Assembly (NCBI RefSeq): GCF_029227915.1 | Contig: NC_079875.1 | Location: 40,321,201-40,385,200 of the forward strand | DNA: 64,000 nt | DNA from: Hydractinia symbiolongicarpus | Lineage: Eukaryota; Cnidaria; Hydrozoa; Anthoathecata; Hydractiniidae | Direction: 5' to 3' | Shown here: positions 38,205-51,914 of the stretch, one piece after another | Layout of the letters: every line of letters begins with the position of its first letter | Position numbering within the stretch: the stretch's first letter is position 1 | Made by a program: the position numbers and the translations under genes | The notes under the pieces: generated by a model | Databases searched by the model: none | What the model was told of the DNA's origin: nothing | What the model saw: only the letters and a program-made list of their open reading frames with translations

Positions 38205-39703
38205 TTGGACTGTGACCTGATAAATGTGATAAATGAGACAATTGGACTCCAAGAAATAACATTCTTCTTAATTTGACGTGATTGCCGGAACTCATCGATT
38301 ACACTGGGCTCTGTGGTAGCGCTTCATTTAAGATTTAAGATAAAAAAGTCATTTTTTTATTGTGGGACCAATCCTAGCCGTTATCGCGCGCTGAAGGAAT
38401 AGCGACAGTTTCAAAAACTGCATTTCATTGACTTTCTAACGGTGTCAGTCCGTTTGAGTTACAACGGTTGGGTAACATATTCGTACCAACATGTATTTAG
38501 CGATATTTTTCTGATATTACTAGGTTGCATCGCTTTTAACAATGAAACGATTGACTGTGGGACTTAATTGAGCTAACTTTGGACTGTGACCTGATAAATC
38601 TGATAAATGAGACAATTGGACTCCAAGAGATAACATTCTTGTTAATTTGACGTGATTGCCGGAACTCAGCGATTACACTGGGCACTGTGGTAGCGCTTTA
38701 TTTAAAAATTAAGCTAAAAAAAGTCATTTTTTTTAATGTGGGACCTATCCTAGCCGTTAGCGCGCGTTGAAGAAAAAGCGACAGTTTCAAAAACTACATT
38801 TCATTGACTTTCTAACGGTGTCAGTCCGTTTGAGTTACAACGGTTGGGTCACATATACGTACCAACATCTATTTAGCGATATTTTTCTGATATTACTAGG
38901 TTGCATCGCTTTTAACTATGAAACGAATCACTGTGGGACTTAATTGTGCTAACTTTGGACTGTCACCTGATAAATGTGATAAAAGAGACAATTGGACTCC
39001 AAGAAAAAACATTCTTCTTAATTTGACATGATTGCCGAAACTCAGCGATTACACTGGGCTCTGTGGTAGCGCTTCATTTAAGAATTATGATAAAAAAAGT
39101 CATTTTTTTATTGTGGGACCAATCCTAGCCATTATCGCGCGCTGAGGAAATAGCGACAGTTTCAAAAACTACATTTCATAGACTTTCTAACGGTGTCAGT
39201 CTGTTTGAGTTTCAACGGTTGTGTCACTTATTCGTACCAACATGTATTTAGCGATATTTTTTTGATATTACTAGGTTGCATCGCTTTTAACAATGAAACG
39301 TTGACTGTGGGACTTAATTGAACTAACTTTGGACTGTGACCTGATAAATGTGATAAATGAAACAATTGGTTTCCAAGAAATAACATTCTTCTTAATTTGA
39401 CGTTATTGCCGGAACTCAGCGATTACACTGGGCTCTGTGGTAGCGCTTCATTTAAGAATTATGATAAAAAAAGTAAGTTTTTTATTGCGGGACCAATCCT
39501 ATCCACTATCTCGCGCTGAAGAAATATCGACAGTTTCAAAAACTACATTTCATTGACTTTCTAACGGTGTCAGTCCGTTTGAGTTACAACGGTTGGGTCA
39601 CATATTCGTACCAACATGTATTTAGCGATATTTTTCTGATATTACTAGGTTGCATCGCTTTTAACAATGAAACGATTGACTGTGGGACTTAATTGAGCTA
39701 ACT
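38205..39703. repeat. 1499-bp four-monomer HOR, copy 1
   Basis: Monomers inside it start at 38439, 38815, 39190 and 39564. Marks repeated 1499 bp later include CTCATCGATTACAC (38291 and 39790), CTGAAGGAATAGCG (38391 and 39890), CGAATCACTGTGGG (near 38923 and 40422) and AAAAAAGTAAGTTTTTTATT (near 39467 and 40966). Confidence 0.9.
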
Positions 39704-41200
39704 TTGGACTGTGACCTGATAAATGTGATAAATGAGACAATTGGACTCCAAGAAATAACATTCTTCTTAATTTGACGTGATTGCCGGAACTCATCGATTA
39801 CACTGGGCTCTGTGGTAGCGCTTCATTTAAGATTTAAGATAAAAAAGTCATTTTTTTATTGTGGGACCAATCCTAGCCGTTATCGCGCGCTGAAGGAATA
39901 GCGACAGTTTCAAAAACTGCATTTCATTGACTTTCTAACGGTGTCAGTCCGTTTGAGTTACAACGGTTGGGTAACATATTCGTACCAACATGTATTTAGC
40001 GATATTTTTCTGATATTACTAGGTTGCATCGCTTTTAACAATGAAACGATTGACTGTGGGACTTAATTGAGCTAACTTTGGACTGTGACCTGATAAATCT
40101 GATAAATGAGACAATTGGACTCCAAGAGATAACATTCTTGTTAATTTGACGTGATTGCCGGAACTCAGCGATTACACTGGGCACTGTGGTAGCGCTTTAT
40201 TTAAAAATTAAGCTAAAAAAAGTCATTTTTTTTAATGTGGGACCTATCCTAGCCGTTAGCGCGCGTTGAAGAAAAAGCGACAGTTTCAAAAACTACATTT
40301 CATTGACTTTCTAACGGTGTCAGTCCGTTTGAGTTACAACGGTTGGGTCACATATTCGTACCAACATCTATTTAGCGATATTTTTCTGATATTACTAGGT
40401 TGCATCGCTTTTAACTATGAAACGAATCACTGTGGGACTTAATTGTGCTAACTTTGGACTGTCACCTGATAAATGTGATAAAAGAGACAATTGGACTCCA
40501 AGAAAAAACATTCTTCTTAATTTGACATGATTGCCGAAACTCAGCGATTACACTGGGCTCTGTGGTAGCGCTTCATTTAAGAATTATGATAAAAAAAGTC
40601 ATTTTTTTATTGTGGGACCAATCCTAGCCATTATCGCGCGCTGAGGAAATAGCGACAGTTTCAAAAACTACATTTCATAGACTTTCTAACGGTGTCAGTC
40701 TGTTTGAGTTTCAACGGTTGTGTCACTTATTCGTACCAACATGTATTTAGCGATATTTTTTTGATATTACTAGGTTGCATCGCTTTTAACAATGAAACGT
40801 TGACTGTGGGACTTAATTGAACTAACTTTGGACTGTGACCTGATAAATGTGATAAATGAAACAATTGGTTTCCAAGAAATAACATTCTTCTTAATTTGAC
40901 GTTATTGCCGGAACTCAGCGATTACACTGGGCTCTGTGGTAGCGCTTCATTTAAGAATTATGATAAAAAAAGTAAGTTTTTTATTGCGGGACCAATCCTA
41001 TCCACTATCTCGCGCTGAAGAAATATCGACAGTTTCAAAAACTACATTTCATTGACTTTCTAACGGTGTCAGTCCGTTTGAGTTACAACGGTTCGGTCAC
41101 ATATTCGTACCAACATGTATTTAGCGATATTTTTCTGATATTACTAGGTTGCATCGCTTTTAACAATGAAACGATTGACTGTGGGACTTAATTGAGCTAA
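39704..41200. repeat. 1499-bp four-monomer HOR, copy 2
   Basis: This is the second tandem copy, with monomers at 39938, 40314, 40689 and 41063. Differences noticed are CATATTCGTACC near 40350 against CATATACGTACC in copy 1, and GGTTCGGTCAC near 41091 against GGTTGGGTCAC. The match ends near 41200, where AACTTGGGACTG replaces AACTTTGGACTG. Confidence 0.88.
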
Positions 41201-42937
41201 CTTGGGACTGTGACCTGATAAATGTGATAAATGAGACAATTGGACTCCAAGAAATAACATTCTTGTTAATTTGACGCGAATGCCGGAACTCAGCGATTAC
41301 ACTGGGCACTGTGGTAGCGCTTCATTTAAAAATTAAGATGAAAAAAGTCATTTTTTTATTGTGGGACCAATCCTAGCCGTTATTGCGCGCTAAAGAAATA
41401 GCGACAGTTTCAAGAACTACATTTCATTGACTTTCTAACGGTGTCAGTCCGTTTGAGTTACAACGGTTGGGTCACATATTCGTACCAACATGTGTTTAGA
41501 GATATTTTTCTGATATTACTAGGTTGCATCGCTTTTAACAATAAAACGATTGACTGTGGGACTTAATTGAGCTAACTTTGGACTGTGACCTGATAAATCT
41601 GATAAATGAGACAATTGGACTCCAAGAGATAACATTCTTGTTAATTTGACGCGAATGCCGGAACTCAGCGATTACACTGGGCACTGTGGTAGCGCTTCAT
41701 TTAAAAATTAAGATAAAAAAAGTCATTTTTTTATTGTGGGACCAATCCTAGCCGTTATTGCGCGCTAAAGAAATAGCGACAGTTTCAAAAACTACACTTC
41801 ATTGACTTTCTAACGGTGTCAGTCCGTTTGAGTTACAACGGTTGGGTCACATATTCGCACCAACATGTGTTTAGCGATATTTTTCTGATATTACTAGGTT
41901 GCATCGCTTTTAACAATAAAACGATTGACTGTGGGACTTAATTGAGCTAACTTTGGACTGTGACCTGATAAATCTGATAAATGAGACAATTGGACTCCAA
42001 GAGATAACATTCTTGTTAATTTGACGTGATTGCCGGAACTCAGCGATTACACTGGGCACTGTGGTAGCGCTTTATTTAAAAATTACGCTAAAAAAAGTCA
42101 TTTTTTTTAAAGTGGGACCTATCCTAGCCGTTAGCGCGCGTTAAAGAAAAAGCGACAGTTTCAAAAACTACATTTCATTGACTTTCTAACGGTGTCAGTC
42201 CGTTTGAGTTACAACGGTTGGGTCACATATTCGTACCAACATCTATTTAGCGATATTTTTCTGATATTACTAGGTTGCATCGTTTTTAACTATGAAACGA
42301 TTCACTGTGGGACTTAATTGAGCTAACTTTGGACTGTCACCTGATAAATGTGATGAAAGAGACAATTGGACTCCAAGAAAAAACATTCTTCTTGATTTGA
42401 CATGATTGCCGAAACTCAGCGATTACACTGGGCTCTGTGGTAGCGCTTCATTTAAGAATTATGATAAAAAAAAGTCATTTTTTTATTGTGGGACCAATCC
42501 TAGCCATTATCGCGCGCTGAGGAAATAGCGACAGTTTCAAAAACTACATTTCATAGACTTTCTAACGGTGTCAGTCTGTTTGAGTTTCAACGGTTGTGTC
42601 ACTTATTCGTACCAACATGTATTTAGCGATATTTTTTTGATATTACTAGGTTGCATCGCTTTTAACAATGAAACGTTGACTGTGGGACTTAATTGAACTA
42701 ACTTTGGACTGTGACCTAATAAATGTGACAAATGAAACAATTGGTTTCCAAGAAATAACATTCTTCTTAATTTGACGTGATTGCCGGAACTCAGCGATTA
42801 CACTGGGCTCTGTGTTAGGGCTTTTTTTAAGAATTAAGATAAGAAAGTCATTTTTTTATTGCGGGACCAATCCTATCCATTATCTCGCGCTGAAGAAATA
42901 TCGACAGTTTCAAAAACTACATTTCATTGACTTTCTA
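41201..42937. repeat. run of similar single monomers (class F) with ~375-bp period
   Basis: The tail of the monomer at 41063 and the monomer at 41438 end with the same GACGCGAATGCCGG (41273 and 41648) and TTATTGCGCGCTAAAG, exactly 375 bp apart. The monomers at 41438 and 41813 both carry CATGTGTTTAG and AACAATAAAACG (class F marks). They are followed by 42189, which resembles 40314, and a class A monomer at 42565. Confidence 0.82.
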
Positions 42938-44433
42938 ACGGTGTCAGTCCGTTTGAGTTACAACGGTTGGGTCACATATTCGTACCAACATGTATTTAGC
43001 GATATTTTTCTGATATTACTAGGTTGCATCGCTTTTAACAATGAAACGATTGACTGTGGGACTTAATTCAGCTAACTTGGGACTGTGACCTGATAAATGT
43101 GATAAATGAGACAATTGGACTCCAAGAAATAACATTCTTGTTAATTTGACGCGATTGCGGAACTCAGCGATTACACTGGGCACTGTGGTAGCGCTTCATT
43201 TAAAAATTAAGATAAAAAAGTCATTTTTTTATTGTGGGACTAATCCTAGCCGTTATTGCGCGCTAAAGAAATAGCGACAGTTTCAAGAACTACATTTCAT
43301 TGACTTTCTAACGGTGTCAGTCCGTTTGAGTTACAACGGTTGGGTCACATATTCGTACCAACTTGTGTTTAGCGATATTTTTCTGATATTACTAGGTTGC
43401 ATCGCTTTTAACAATAAAACGATTGACTGTGGGACTTAATTGAGCTAACTTTGGACTGTGACCTGATAAATGTGATAAATGACACAATTGAACTCCAAGA
43501 AATAACATTCTTATTAATTTGACGTGATTGCCGGAACTCAGCGATTACACTGGGCACTGTGGTAGCGCTTCATTTAAGAATTATGATAAAAAAAGTCATT
43601 TTTTTATTGTGGGACCAATTCTAGCAATTATCGCGCGCTGAGGAAATAGCGACAGTTTCAAAAAGTACATTTCATTGACTTTCTAACGGTGTCAGTCCGT
43701 TTGAGTTACAACGGTTGGGTCACATATTCGTACCAACATGTATTTAGCGATATTTTTCTGATATTACTAGGTTGCATCGCTTTTAACAATGAAACGATTG
43801 ACTGTGGGACTTAATTCAGCTAACTTGGGACTGTGACCTGATAAATGTGATAAATGAGACAATTGGACTCCAAGAAATAACATTCTTGTTAATTTGACGC
43901 GATTGCGGAACTCAGCGATTACACTGGGCACTGTGGTAGCGCTTCATTTAAAAATTAAGATAAAAAAGTCATTTTTTTATTGTGGGACTAATCCTAGCCG
44001 TTATTGCGCGCTAAAGAAATAGCGACAGTTTCAAGAACTACATTTCATTGACTTTCTAACGGTGTCAGTCCGTTTGAGTTACAACGGTTGGGTCACATAT
44101 TCGTACCAACTTGTGTTTAGCGATATTTTTCTGATATTACTAGGTTGCATCGCTTTTAACAATAAAACGATTGACTGTGGGACTTAATTGAGCTAACTTT
44201 GGACTGTGACCTGATAAATGTGATAAATGACACAATTGAACTCCAAGAAATAACATTCTTATTAATTTGACGTGATTGCCGGAACTCAGCGATTACACTG
44301 GGCACTGTGGTAGCGCTTCATTTAAGAATTATGATAAAAAAAGTCATTTTTTTATTGTGGGACCAATTCTAGCAATTATCGCGCGCTGAGGAAATAGCGA
44401 CAGTTTCAAAAAGTACATTTCATAGACTTTCTA
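42938..44433. repeat. 748-bp dimer HOR, two copies
   Basis: The first dimer is 42938-43685 and the second 43686-44433. Marks 748 bp apart include TTAATTCAGCTAACTTGGG (43063 and 43811), GATTGCGGAACTC with one C lost, GTGGGACTAATCC, CAACTTGTGTTTAG and GACACAATTGAACTCC. The first dimer member is class B-like and the second is class F. Confidence 0.9.
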
Positions 44434-47400
44434 ACGGTGTCAGTCTGTTTGAGTTTCAACGGTTGTGTCACATATTCGTACCAACATGTATTTAGCAATA
44501 TTTTTTTGATATTACTAGGTTGCATCGCTTTTAACAATGAAACGTTGACTGTGGGACTTAATTGAACTAACTTTGGACTGTGACCTGATAAATGTGATAA
44601 ATGAAACAATTGGTTTCCAAGAAATAACATTCTTCCTAATTTGACGTGATTGCCGGAACTCAGCGATTACACTGGGCTCTGAGGTAGGGCTTTATTTAAG
44701 ATTTAAGATAAAAAAGTCATTTTTTAATTGCGGGACCAATCCTATCCATTATCTCGCGCTGAAGAAATATCGACAGTTTCAAAAACTACATTTCATTGAC
44801 TTTCTAACGGTGTCAGTCCGTTTGAGTTACAACGGTTGGGTCACATATTCGTACCAACATGTATTTAGCGATATTTTTCTGATATTACTAGGTTGCATCG
44901 CTTTTAACAATGAAACGAATGACTGTGGGACTTAATTGACCTAACTTGGGACTGTGACCTGATAAATGTGATAAATGAGACAATTGGACTCCAAGAAATA
45001 ACATTCTTGTTAATTTGACGCAATTGCCGGAACTCAGCGATTACACTGGGCACTGCGGTAGCGCTTCATTTAAAAATGAAGATAAAAAAAGTCATTTTTT
45101 TATTGTGGGACGAATCCTAGCCGTTATTGCCCGCTAAAGAAATAGCGACAGTTTCAAGAACTACATTTCATTGACTTTCTAACGGTGTCAGTCCGTTTGA
45201 GTTACAACGGTTTGGTCACATATTCGTACCAACATGTATTTAGCGATATTTTTCTGATATTACTAGGTTGCATCGCTTTTAACAATGAAACGATTGACTG
45301 TGGGACTTAATTCAGCTAACTTGGGACTGTGACCTGATAAATGTGATAAATGAGACAATTGGACTCCAAGAAATAACATTCTTGTTAATTTGACGCGATT
45401 GCGGAACTCAGCGATTACACTGGGCACTGTGGTAGCGCTTCATTTAAAAATTAAGATAAAAAAAGTCATTTTTTTATTGTGGGACTAATCCTAGCCGTTA
45501 TTGCGCGCTAAAGAAATAGCGACAGTTTCAAGAACTACATTTCATTGACTTTCTAACGGTGTCAGTCCGTTTGAGTTACAACGGTTGGGTCACATATTCG
45601 TACCAACATGTGTTTAGCGATATTTTTCTGATATTACTAGGTTGCATCGCTTTTAACAATAAAACGATTGACTGTGGGACTTAATTGAGCTAACTTTGGA
45701 CTGTGACCTGATAAATGTGATAAATGACACAATTGAACTCCAAGAAATAACATTCTTATTATTTTGACGTGATTGCCGGAACTCAGCGATTACACTGGGC
45801 ACTGTGGTAGCGCTTCATTTAAGAATTATGATAAAAAAAGTCATTTTTTTATTGTGGGACCAATTCTAGCAATTATCGCGCGCTGAGGAAATAGCGACAG
45901 TTTCAAAAAGTACATTTCATAGACTTTCTAACGGTGTCAGTCTGTTTGAGTTTCAACGGTTGTGTCACATATTCGTACCAACATGTATTTAGCGATATTT
46001 TTTTGATATTACTAGGTTGCATCGCTTTTAACAATGAAACGTTGACTGTGGGACTTAATTGAACTAACTTTGGACTGTGACCTAATAAATGTGATAAATG
46101 AAACAATTGGTTTCCAAGAAATAACATTCTTCTTAATTTGACGTGAGTGCCGGAACTCAGCGATTACACTGGGCTCTGTGGTAGGGCTTTTTTTAAGAAT
46201 TAAGATAAGAAAGTCATTTTTTTATTGCGGGACCAATCCTATCCATTATCTCGCGCTGAAGAAATATCGACAGTTTCAAAAACTACATTTCATTGACTTT
46301 CTAACGGTGTCAGTCCGTTTGAGTTACAACGGTTGGGTCACATATTCGTACCAACATGTATTTAGCGATATTTTTCTGATATTACTAGGTTGCATCGCTT
46401 TTAACAATGAAACGATTGACTGTGGGACTTAATTCAGCTAACTTGGGACTGTGACCTGATAAATGTGATAAATGAGACAATTGGACTCCAAGAAATAACA
46501 TTCTTGTTAATTTGACGCGATTGCGGAACTCAGCGATTACACTGGGCACTGTGGTAGCGCTTCATTTAAAAATTAAGATAAAAAAAGTCATTTTTTTATT
46601 GTGGGACTAATCCTAGCCGTTATTGCGCGCTAAAGAAATAGCGACAGTTTCAAGAACTACATTTCATTGACTTTCTAACGGTGTCAGTCCGTTTGAGTTA
46701 CAACGGTTGGGTCACATATTCGTACCAACATGTGTTTAGCGATATTTTTCTGATATTACTAGGTTGCATCGCTTTTAACAATAAAACGATTGACTGTGGG
46801 ACTTAATTGAACTAACTTTGGACTGTGACCTAATAAATGTGATAAATGACACAATTGAACTCCAAGAAATAACATTCTTATTAATTTGACGCAATTGCCG
46901 GAACTCAGCGATTACACTGGGCACTGCGGTAGCGCTTCATTTAAAAATTATGATAAGAAAAGTCATTTTTTTATTGTGGGACCAATTCTAGCAATTATCG
47001 CGCGCTGAGGAAATAGCGACAGTTTCAAAAAGTACATTTCATAGACTTTCTAACGGTGTCAGTCTGTTTGAGTTTCAACGGTTGTGTCACATATTCGTAC
47101 CAACATGTATTTAGCGATATTTTTTTGATATTACTAGGTTGCATCGCTTTTAACAATGAAACGTTGACTGTGGGAGTTAATTGAACTAACTTTGGACTGT
47201 GACCTAATAAATGTGATAAATGAAACAATTGGTTTCCAAGAAATAACATTCTTCTTAATTTGACGTGATTGCCGGAACTCAGCGATTACACTGGGCTCTG
47301 TGGTAGGGCTTTTTTTAAGAATTAAGATAAGAAAGTCATTTCTTTATTGCGGGACCAATCCTATCCATTATCTCGCGCTGAAGAAATATCGACAGTTTCA

Positions 47401-48548
47401 AAAACTACATTTCATTGACTTTCTAACGGTGTCAGTCCGTTTGAGTTACAACGGTTGGGTCACATATTCGTACCAACATGTATTTAGCGATATTTTTCTG
47501 ATATTACTAGGTTGCATCGCTTTTAACAATGAAACGAATGACTGTGGGACTTAATTGACCTAACTTGGGACTGTGACCTGATAAATGTGATAAATGAGAC
47601 AATTGGACTCCAAGAAATAACATTCTTGTTAATTTGACGCAATTGCCGGAACTCAGCGATTACACTGGGCACTGCGGTAGCGCTTCATTTAAAAATTAAG
47701 ATAAAAAAAGTCATTTTTTTATTGTGGGACCAATCCTAGCCGTTATTGCCCGCTAAAGAAATAGCGACAGTTTCAAAAAGTACATTTCATAGACTTTCTA
47801 ACGGTGTCAGTCCGTTTGAGTTACAACGGTTGGGTCACCTATTCGTACCAACATGTATTTAGCGATATTTTTCTGATATTACTAGGTTGCATCGCTTTTA
47901 ACAATGAAACGAATGACTGTGGGACTTAATTGACCTAACTTGGGACTGTGACCTGATAAATGTGATAAATGAGACAATTGGACTCCAAGAAATAACATTC
48001 TTGTTAATTTGACGCAATTGCCGGAACTCAACGATTACACTGGGCACTGCGGTAGCGCTTCATTTAAAAATTAAGATAAAAAAAGTCATTTTTTTATTGT
48101 GGGACCAATCCTAGCCGTTATTGCCCGCTAAAGAAATAGCGACAGTTTCAAGAACTACATTTCATTGACTTTCTAACGGTGTCAGTCCGTTTGAGTTACA
48201 ACGGTTGGGTCACATATTCGTACCAACATGTGTTTAGCGATATTTTTCTGATATTACTAGGTTGCATCGCTTTTAACAATAAAACGATTGACTGTGGGAC
48301 TTAATTGAGCTAACTTTGGACTGTGACCTGATAAATGTGACAAATGAGACAATTGGACTCCAAGAAATAACATTCTTATTAATTTGACGTGATTGCCGGA
48401 ACTCAGCGATTACACTGGGCACTGTGGTAGCGCTTCATTTAAGAGTTTAGATAAATAAGTCATTCTTTACTGTGGGACCAATCCTATCTGTTATCGCGCG
48501 CTGAAGAAATAGCGACAGTTTCAAAAACTACATTTCATTGAATTTCTA
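44434..48548. repeat. A-B-(E)-F HOR with units of 4, 3 and 4 monomers
   Basis: Class A monomers start at 44434, 45931 and 47053. Unit 1 is A, B (44807), E (45182) and F (45556). Unit 2 is A, B (46304) and F (46678). Unit 3 is A, B (47426), a second B-like monomer (47801) and F (48176). B at 44807, 47426 and 47801 has CGAATGACTGTGG and TTGACCTAACTTGGG, while B at 46304 has TTAATTCAGC. The monomer at 47801 joins the class A lead-in TTCATAGAC to a B body. Confidence 0.82.
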
Positions 48549-49640
48549 ACGGTGTCAGTCCGTTTGAGTTACAACAGTTAGGTCACATATTCGTACCAAC
48601 ATGTATTTAGCGATATTTTTCTGATATTACTAGGTTGCATCGCTTTCAACTATGAAACGATTGACTGTGGGACTTAATTGAACTAACTTTGGTCTCTGGC
48701 CTGATAAATGTGATGAATGAGACAATTGGACACCAAGAAATAACATTCTTCTTAATTTGACATGATTGCCGAAACTCAGCGATTACACTGGGCTCTGTGG
48801 TGGCGCTTCATTTAAGAATTAAGTTAAAAAAAGTCATTTTTTTATTGTGGGACCAATCCTAGACGTTATCGCGCGCTGAAGAAATAGCGATAGTTTCAAA
48901 AACTACATTTCATTGACATTCTAACGGTGTCAGTCCCTTTCAGTTACAACGGTTTGGTCACAAATACGTACCAACATGCATTTAGCGATATTTTTCTGAT
49001 ATTACTAGGTTGCGTCGCTTTTAACGATAAAACGATTGACTGTGGGACTTAATTGAACTAACTTTGGGCTGTCTCCTGATAAATGTGATAAAGGAGACAA
49101 TTGGACTCCAAGAAATAACATACTTGTTAACTTGACATGATTGCCGAAACTCAGCGAACACACTGGGCTCTGTGGTAGCGCTTCATTTAAGAATTAAGAT
49201 AAAAAAAGTCATTTCTTCATGGTGGGACCAATCCTAGCCGTTATCGCGCGCTAGAGAAATAGCGACAGTTTCAAGAAATACATTTCATTGACTTTCTAAC
49301 GGTGTCAGTCCGTTTGAGTTACAACGGTTGTGTCACATATTCGTACCAACATGTTTTAAGCGATATTTTTCTGATATTACTAGGTTGCATCGCTTTTAAC
49401 AATGAAACGTTGACTGTGGGACTTAATTGAACTAACTTTGGACTGTGACCTAATAAATGTGATAAATGAGACAATTGGACTCCAAGAGATAACATTCTTC
49501 TTAATTTGACGTGATTGCCGGAACTCAGCGATTACACTGGCCGCTGTGGTAGCGCTTCATTTAAAAGTGTAGATAAATAAGTCATTTTTTACTGTGGGAC
49601 CAATCCTATCCGTTATCGCGCGCTGAAGAAATAGCGACAG
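48500..49640. repeat. g-h-i monomer triplet, copy 1
   Basis: g (48549) has CAACAGTTAGGTC and TTTGGTCTCTGGCC. h (48925) has GTCCCTTTCAG, GGTCACAAATACG and AACGATAAAACG. i (start near 49300) has CATGTTTTAAGCG. The triplet recurs at 52241-53381, offset 3741 bp. It introduces the CCCTTT variant of the usual CCGTTT that is common from here to the end of the window. Confidence 0.87.
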
Positions 49641-51914
49641 TTTCAAGAACTACATTTCATTGACTTTCTAACGGTGTCAGTCCGTTTGAGTTACAACGGT
49701 TGGGTCACATATTCGTACCAACATGTGTTTAGCGATATTTTTCTGATATTACTAGGTTGCATCGCTTTTAACAATAAAACGATTGACTGTGGAACTTAAT
49801 TGAGCCAACTTTGGACTGTGACCTGATAAATGTGACAAATGAGACAATTGGCCTCCAAGAAATAACATTCTTATTAATTTGACGTGATTGCCGGAACTCA
49901 ACGATTACACTGGGCTCTGTGGTAGGGCTTTTTTTAAGAATTAAGATAAGAAAGTCATTTTTTTATTGCGGGACCAATCCTATCCATTATCTCGCGCTGA
50001 AGAAATATCGACAGTTTCAAAAACTACATTTCATTGACTTTCTAACGGTGTCAGTCCGTTTGAGTTACAACGGTTGGGTCACATATTCGTACCAACATGT
50101 ATTTAGCGATATTTTTCTGATATTACTAGGTTGCATCGCTTTTAACAATGAAACGATTGACTGTGGGACTTAATTCAGCTAACTTGGGACTGTGACCTGA
50201 TAAATGTGATAAATGAGACAATTGGACTCCAAGAAATAACATTCTTGTTAATTTGACGCGATTGCGGAACTCAGCGATTACACTGGGCACTGTGGTAGCG
50301 CTTCATTTAAAAATTAAGATAAAAAAGTCATTTTTTTATTGTGGGACTAATCCTAGCCGTTATTGCGCGCTAAAGAAATAGCGACAGTTTCAAGAACTAC
50401 ATTTCATTGACTTTCTAACGGTGTCAGTCCGTTTGAGTTACAACGGTTGGGTCACATATTCGTACCAACATGTGTTTAGCGATATTTTTCTGATATTACT
50501 AGGTTGCATCGCTTTTAACAATAAAACGATTGACTGTGGGACTTAATTGAGCTAACTGTGGACTGTGACCTGATAAATGTGATAAATGACACAATTGAAC
50601 TCCAAGAAATAACATTCTTATTAATTTGACGTGATTGCCGGAACTCAGCGATTACACTGGGCACTGTGGTAGCGCTTCATTTAAGAATTATGATAAAAAA
50701 AGTCATTTTTTTATTGTGGGACCAATTCTAGCAATTATCGCGCGCTGAGGAAATAGTGACAGTTTCAAAAAGTACATTTCATAGACTTTCTAACGGTGTC
50801 AGTCTGTTTGAGTTTCAACGGTTGTGTCACATATTCGTACCAACATGTATTTAGCGATATTTTTTTGATATTACTAGGTTGCATCGCTTTTAACAATGAA
50901 ACGTTGACTGTGGGACTTAATTGAACTAACTTTGGACTGTGACCTGATAAATGTGATAAATGAAACAATTGGTTTCCAAGAAATAACATTCTTCCTAATT
51001 TGACGTGATTGCCGGAACTCAGCGATTACACTGGGCACTGTGGTAGCGCTTCATTTAAGAATTATGATAAAAAAAGTCATTTTTTTATTGTGGGACCAAT
51101 TCTAGCAATTATCGCGCGCTGAGGAAATAGCGACAGTTTCAAAAAGTACATTTCATAGACTTTCTAACGGTGTCAGTCTGTTTGAGTTTCAACGGTTGTG
51201 TCACATATTCGTACCAACATGTATTTAGCGATATTTTTTTGATATTACTAGGTTGCATCGCTTTTAACAATGAAACGTTGACTGTGGGACTTAATTGAAC
51301 TAACTTTGGACTGTGACCTGATAAATGTGATAAATGAAACAATTGGTTTCCAAGAAATAACATTCTTCCTAATTTGACGTGATTGCCGGAACTCAGCGAT
51401 TACACTGGGCTCTGAGGTAGGGCTTTATTTAAGATTTAAGATAAAAAAGTCATTTTTTTATTGCGGGACCAATCCTATCCATTATCTCGCGCTGAAGAAA
51501 TATCGACAGTTTCAAAAACTACATTTCATTGACTTTCTAACGGTGTCAGTCCGTTTGAGTTACAACGGTTGGGTCACATATTCGTACCAACATGTATTTA
51601 GCGATATTTTTCTGATATTACTAGGTTGCATCGCTTTTAACAATGAAACGAATGACTGTGGGACTTAATTGACCTAACTTGGGACTGTGACCTGATAAAT
51701 GTGATAAATGAGACAATTGGACTCCAAGAAATAACATTCTTGTTAATTTGACGCAATTGCCGGAACTCAGCGATTACACTGGGCACTGCGGTAGCGCTTC
51801 ATTTAAAAATTAAGTTAAAAAAAGTCATTTTTTTATTGTGGGACCAATCCTAGACGTTATCGCGCGCTGAAGAAATAGCGATAGTTTCAAAAACTACATT
51901 TCATTGACATTCTA
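49641..51914. repeat. mosaic of F, B, F, A, A and B monomers
   Basis: An F monomer resembling 48176 (with TGTGACAAATGAGAC) changes near 49890-49920 to the B lead-in TAGGGCTTTTTTTAAG. From there the sequence tracks 46178 onward at an offset of 3741 bp. After the following F come two adjacent class A monomers. The second continues into GAGGTAGGGCTTTATTTAAG near 51412, as at 44690, so this part comes from the 44.4 kb region. Confidence 0.78.
50626..51373. repeat. single-monomer tandem duplication (374 bp x 2)
   Basis: About 50626-50999 is repeated at 51000-51373. Both carry TTCTAGCAATTATCGCGCG, AAAAAGTACATTTCATAGAC and TTGGTTTCCAAG. The first has AAATAGTGACAG (near 50753) where the second has AAATAGCGACAG. 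This is the shortest-period recent duplication recognised in the window. Confidence 0.85.
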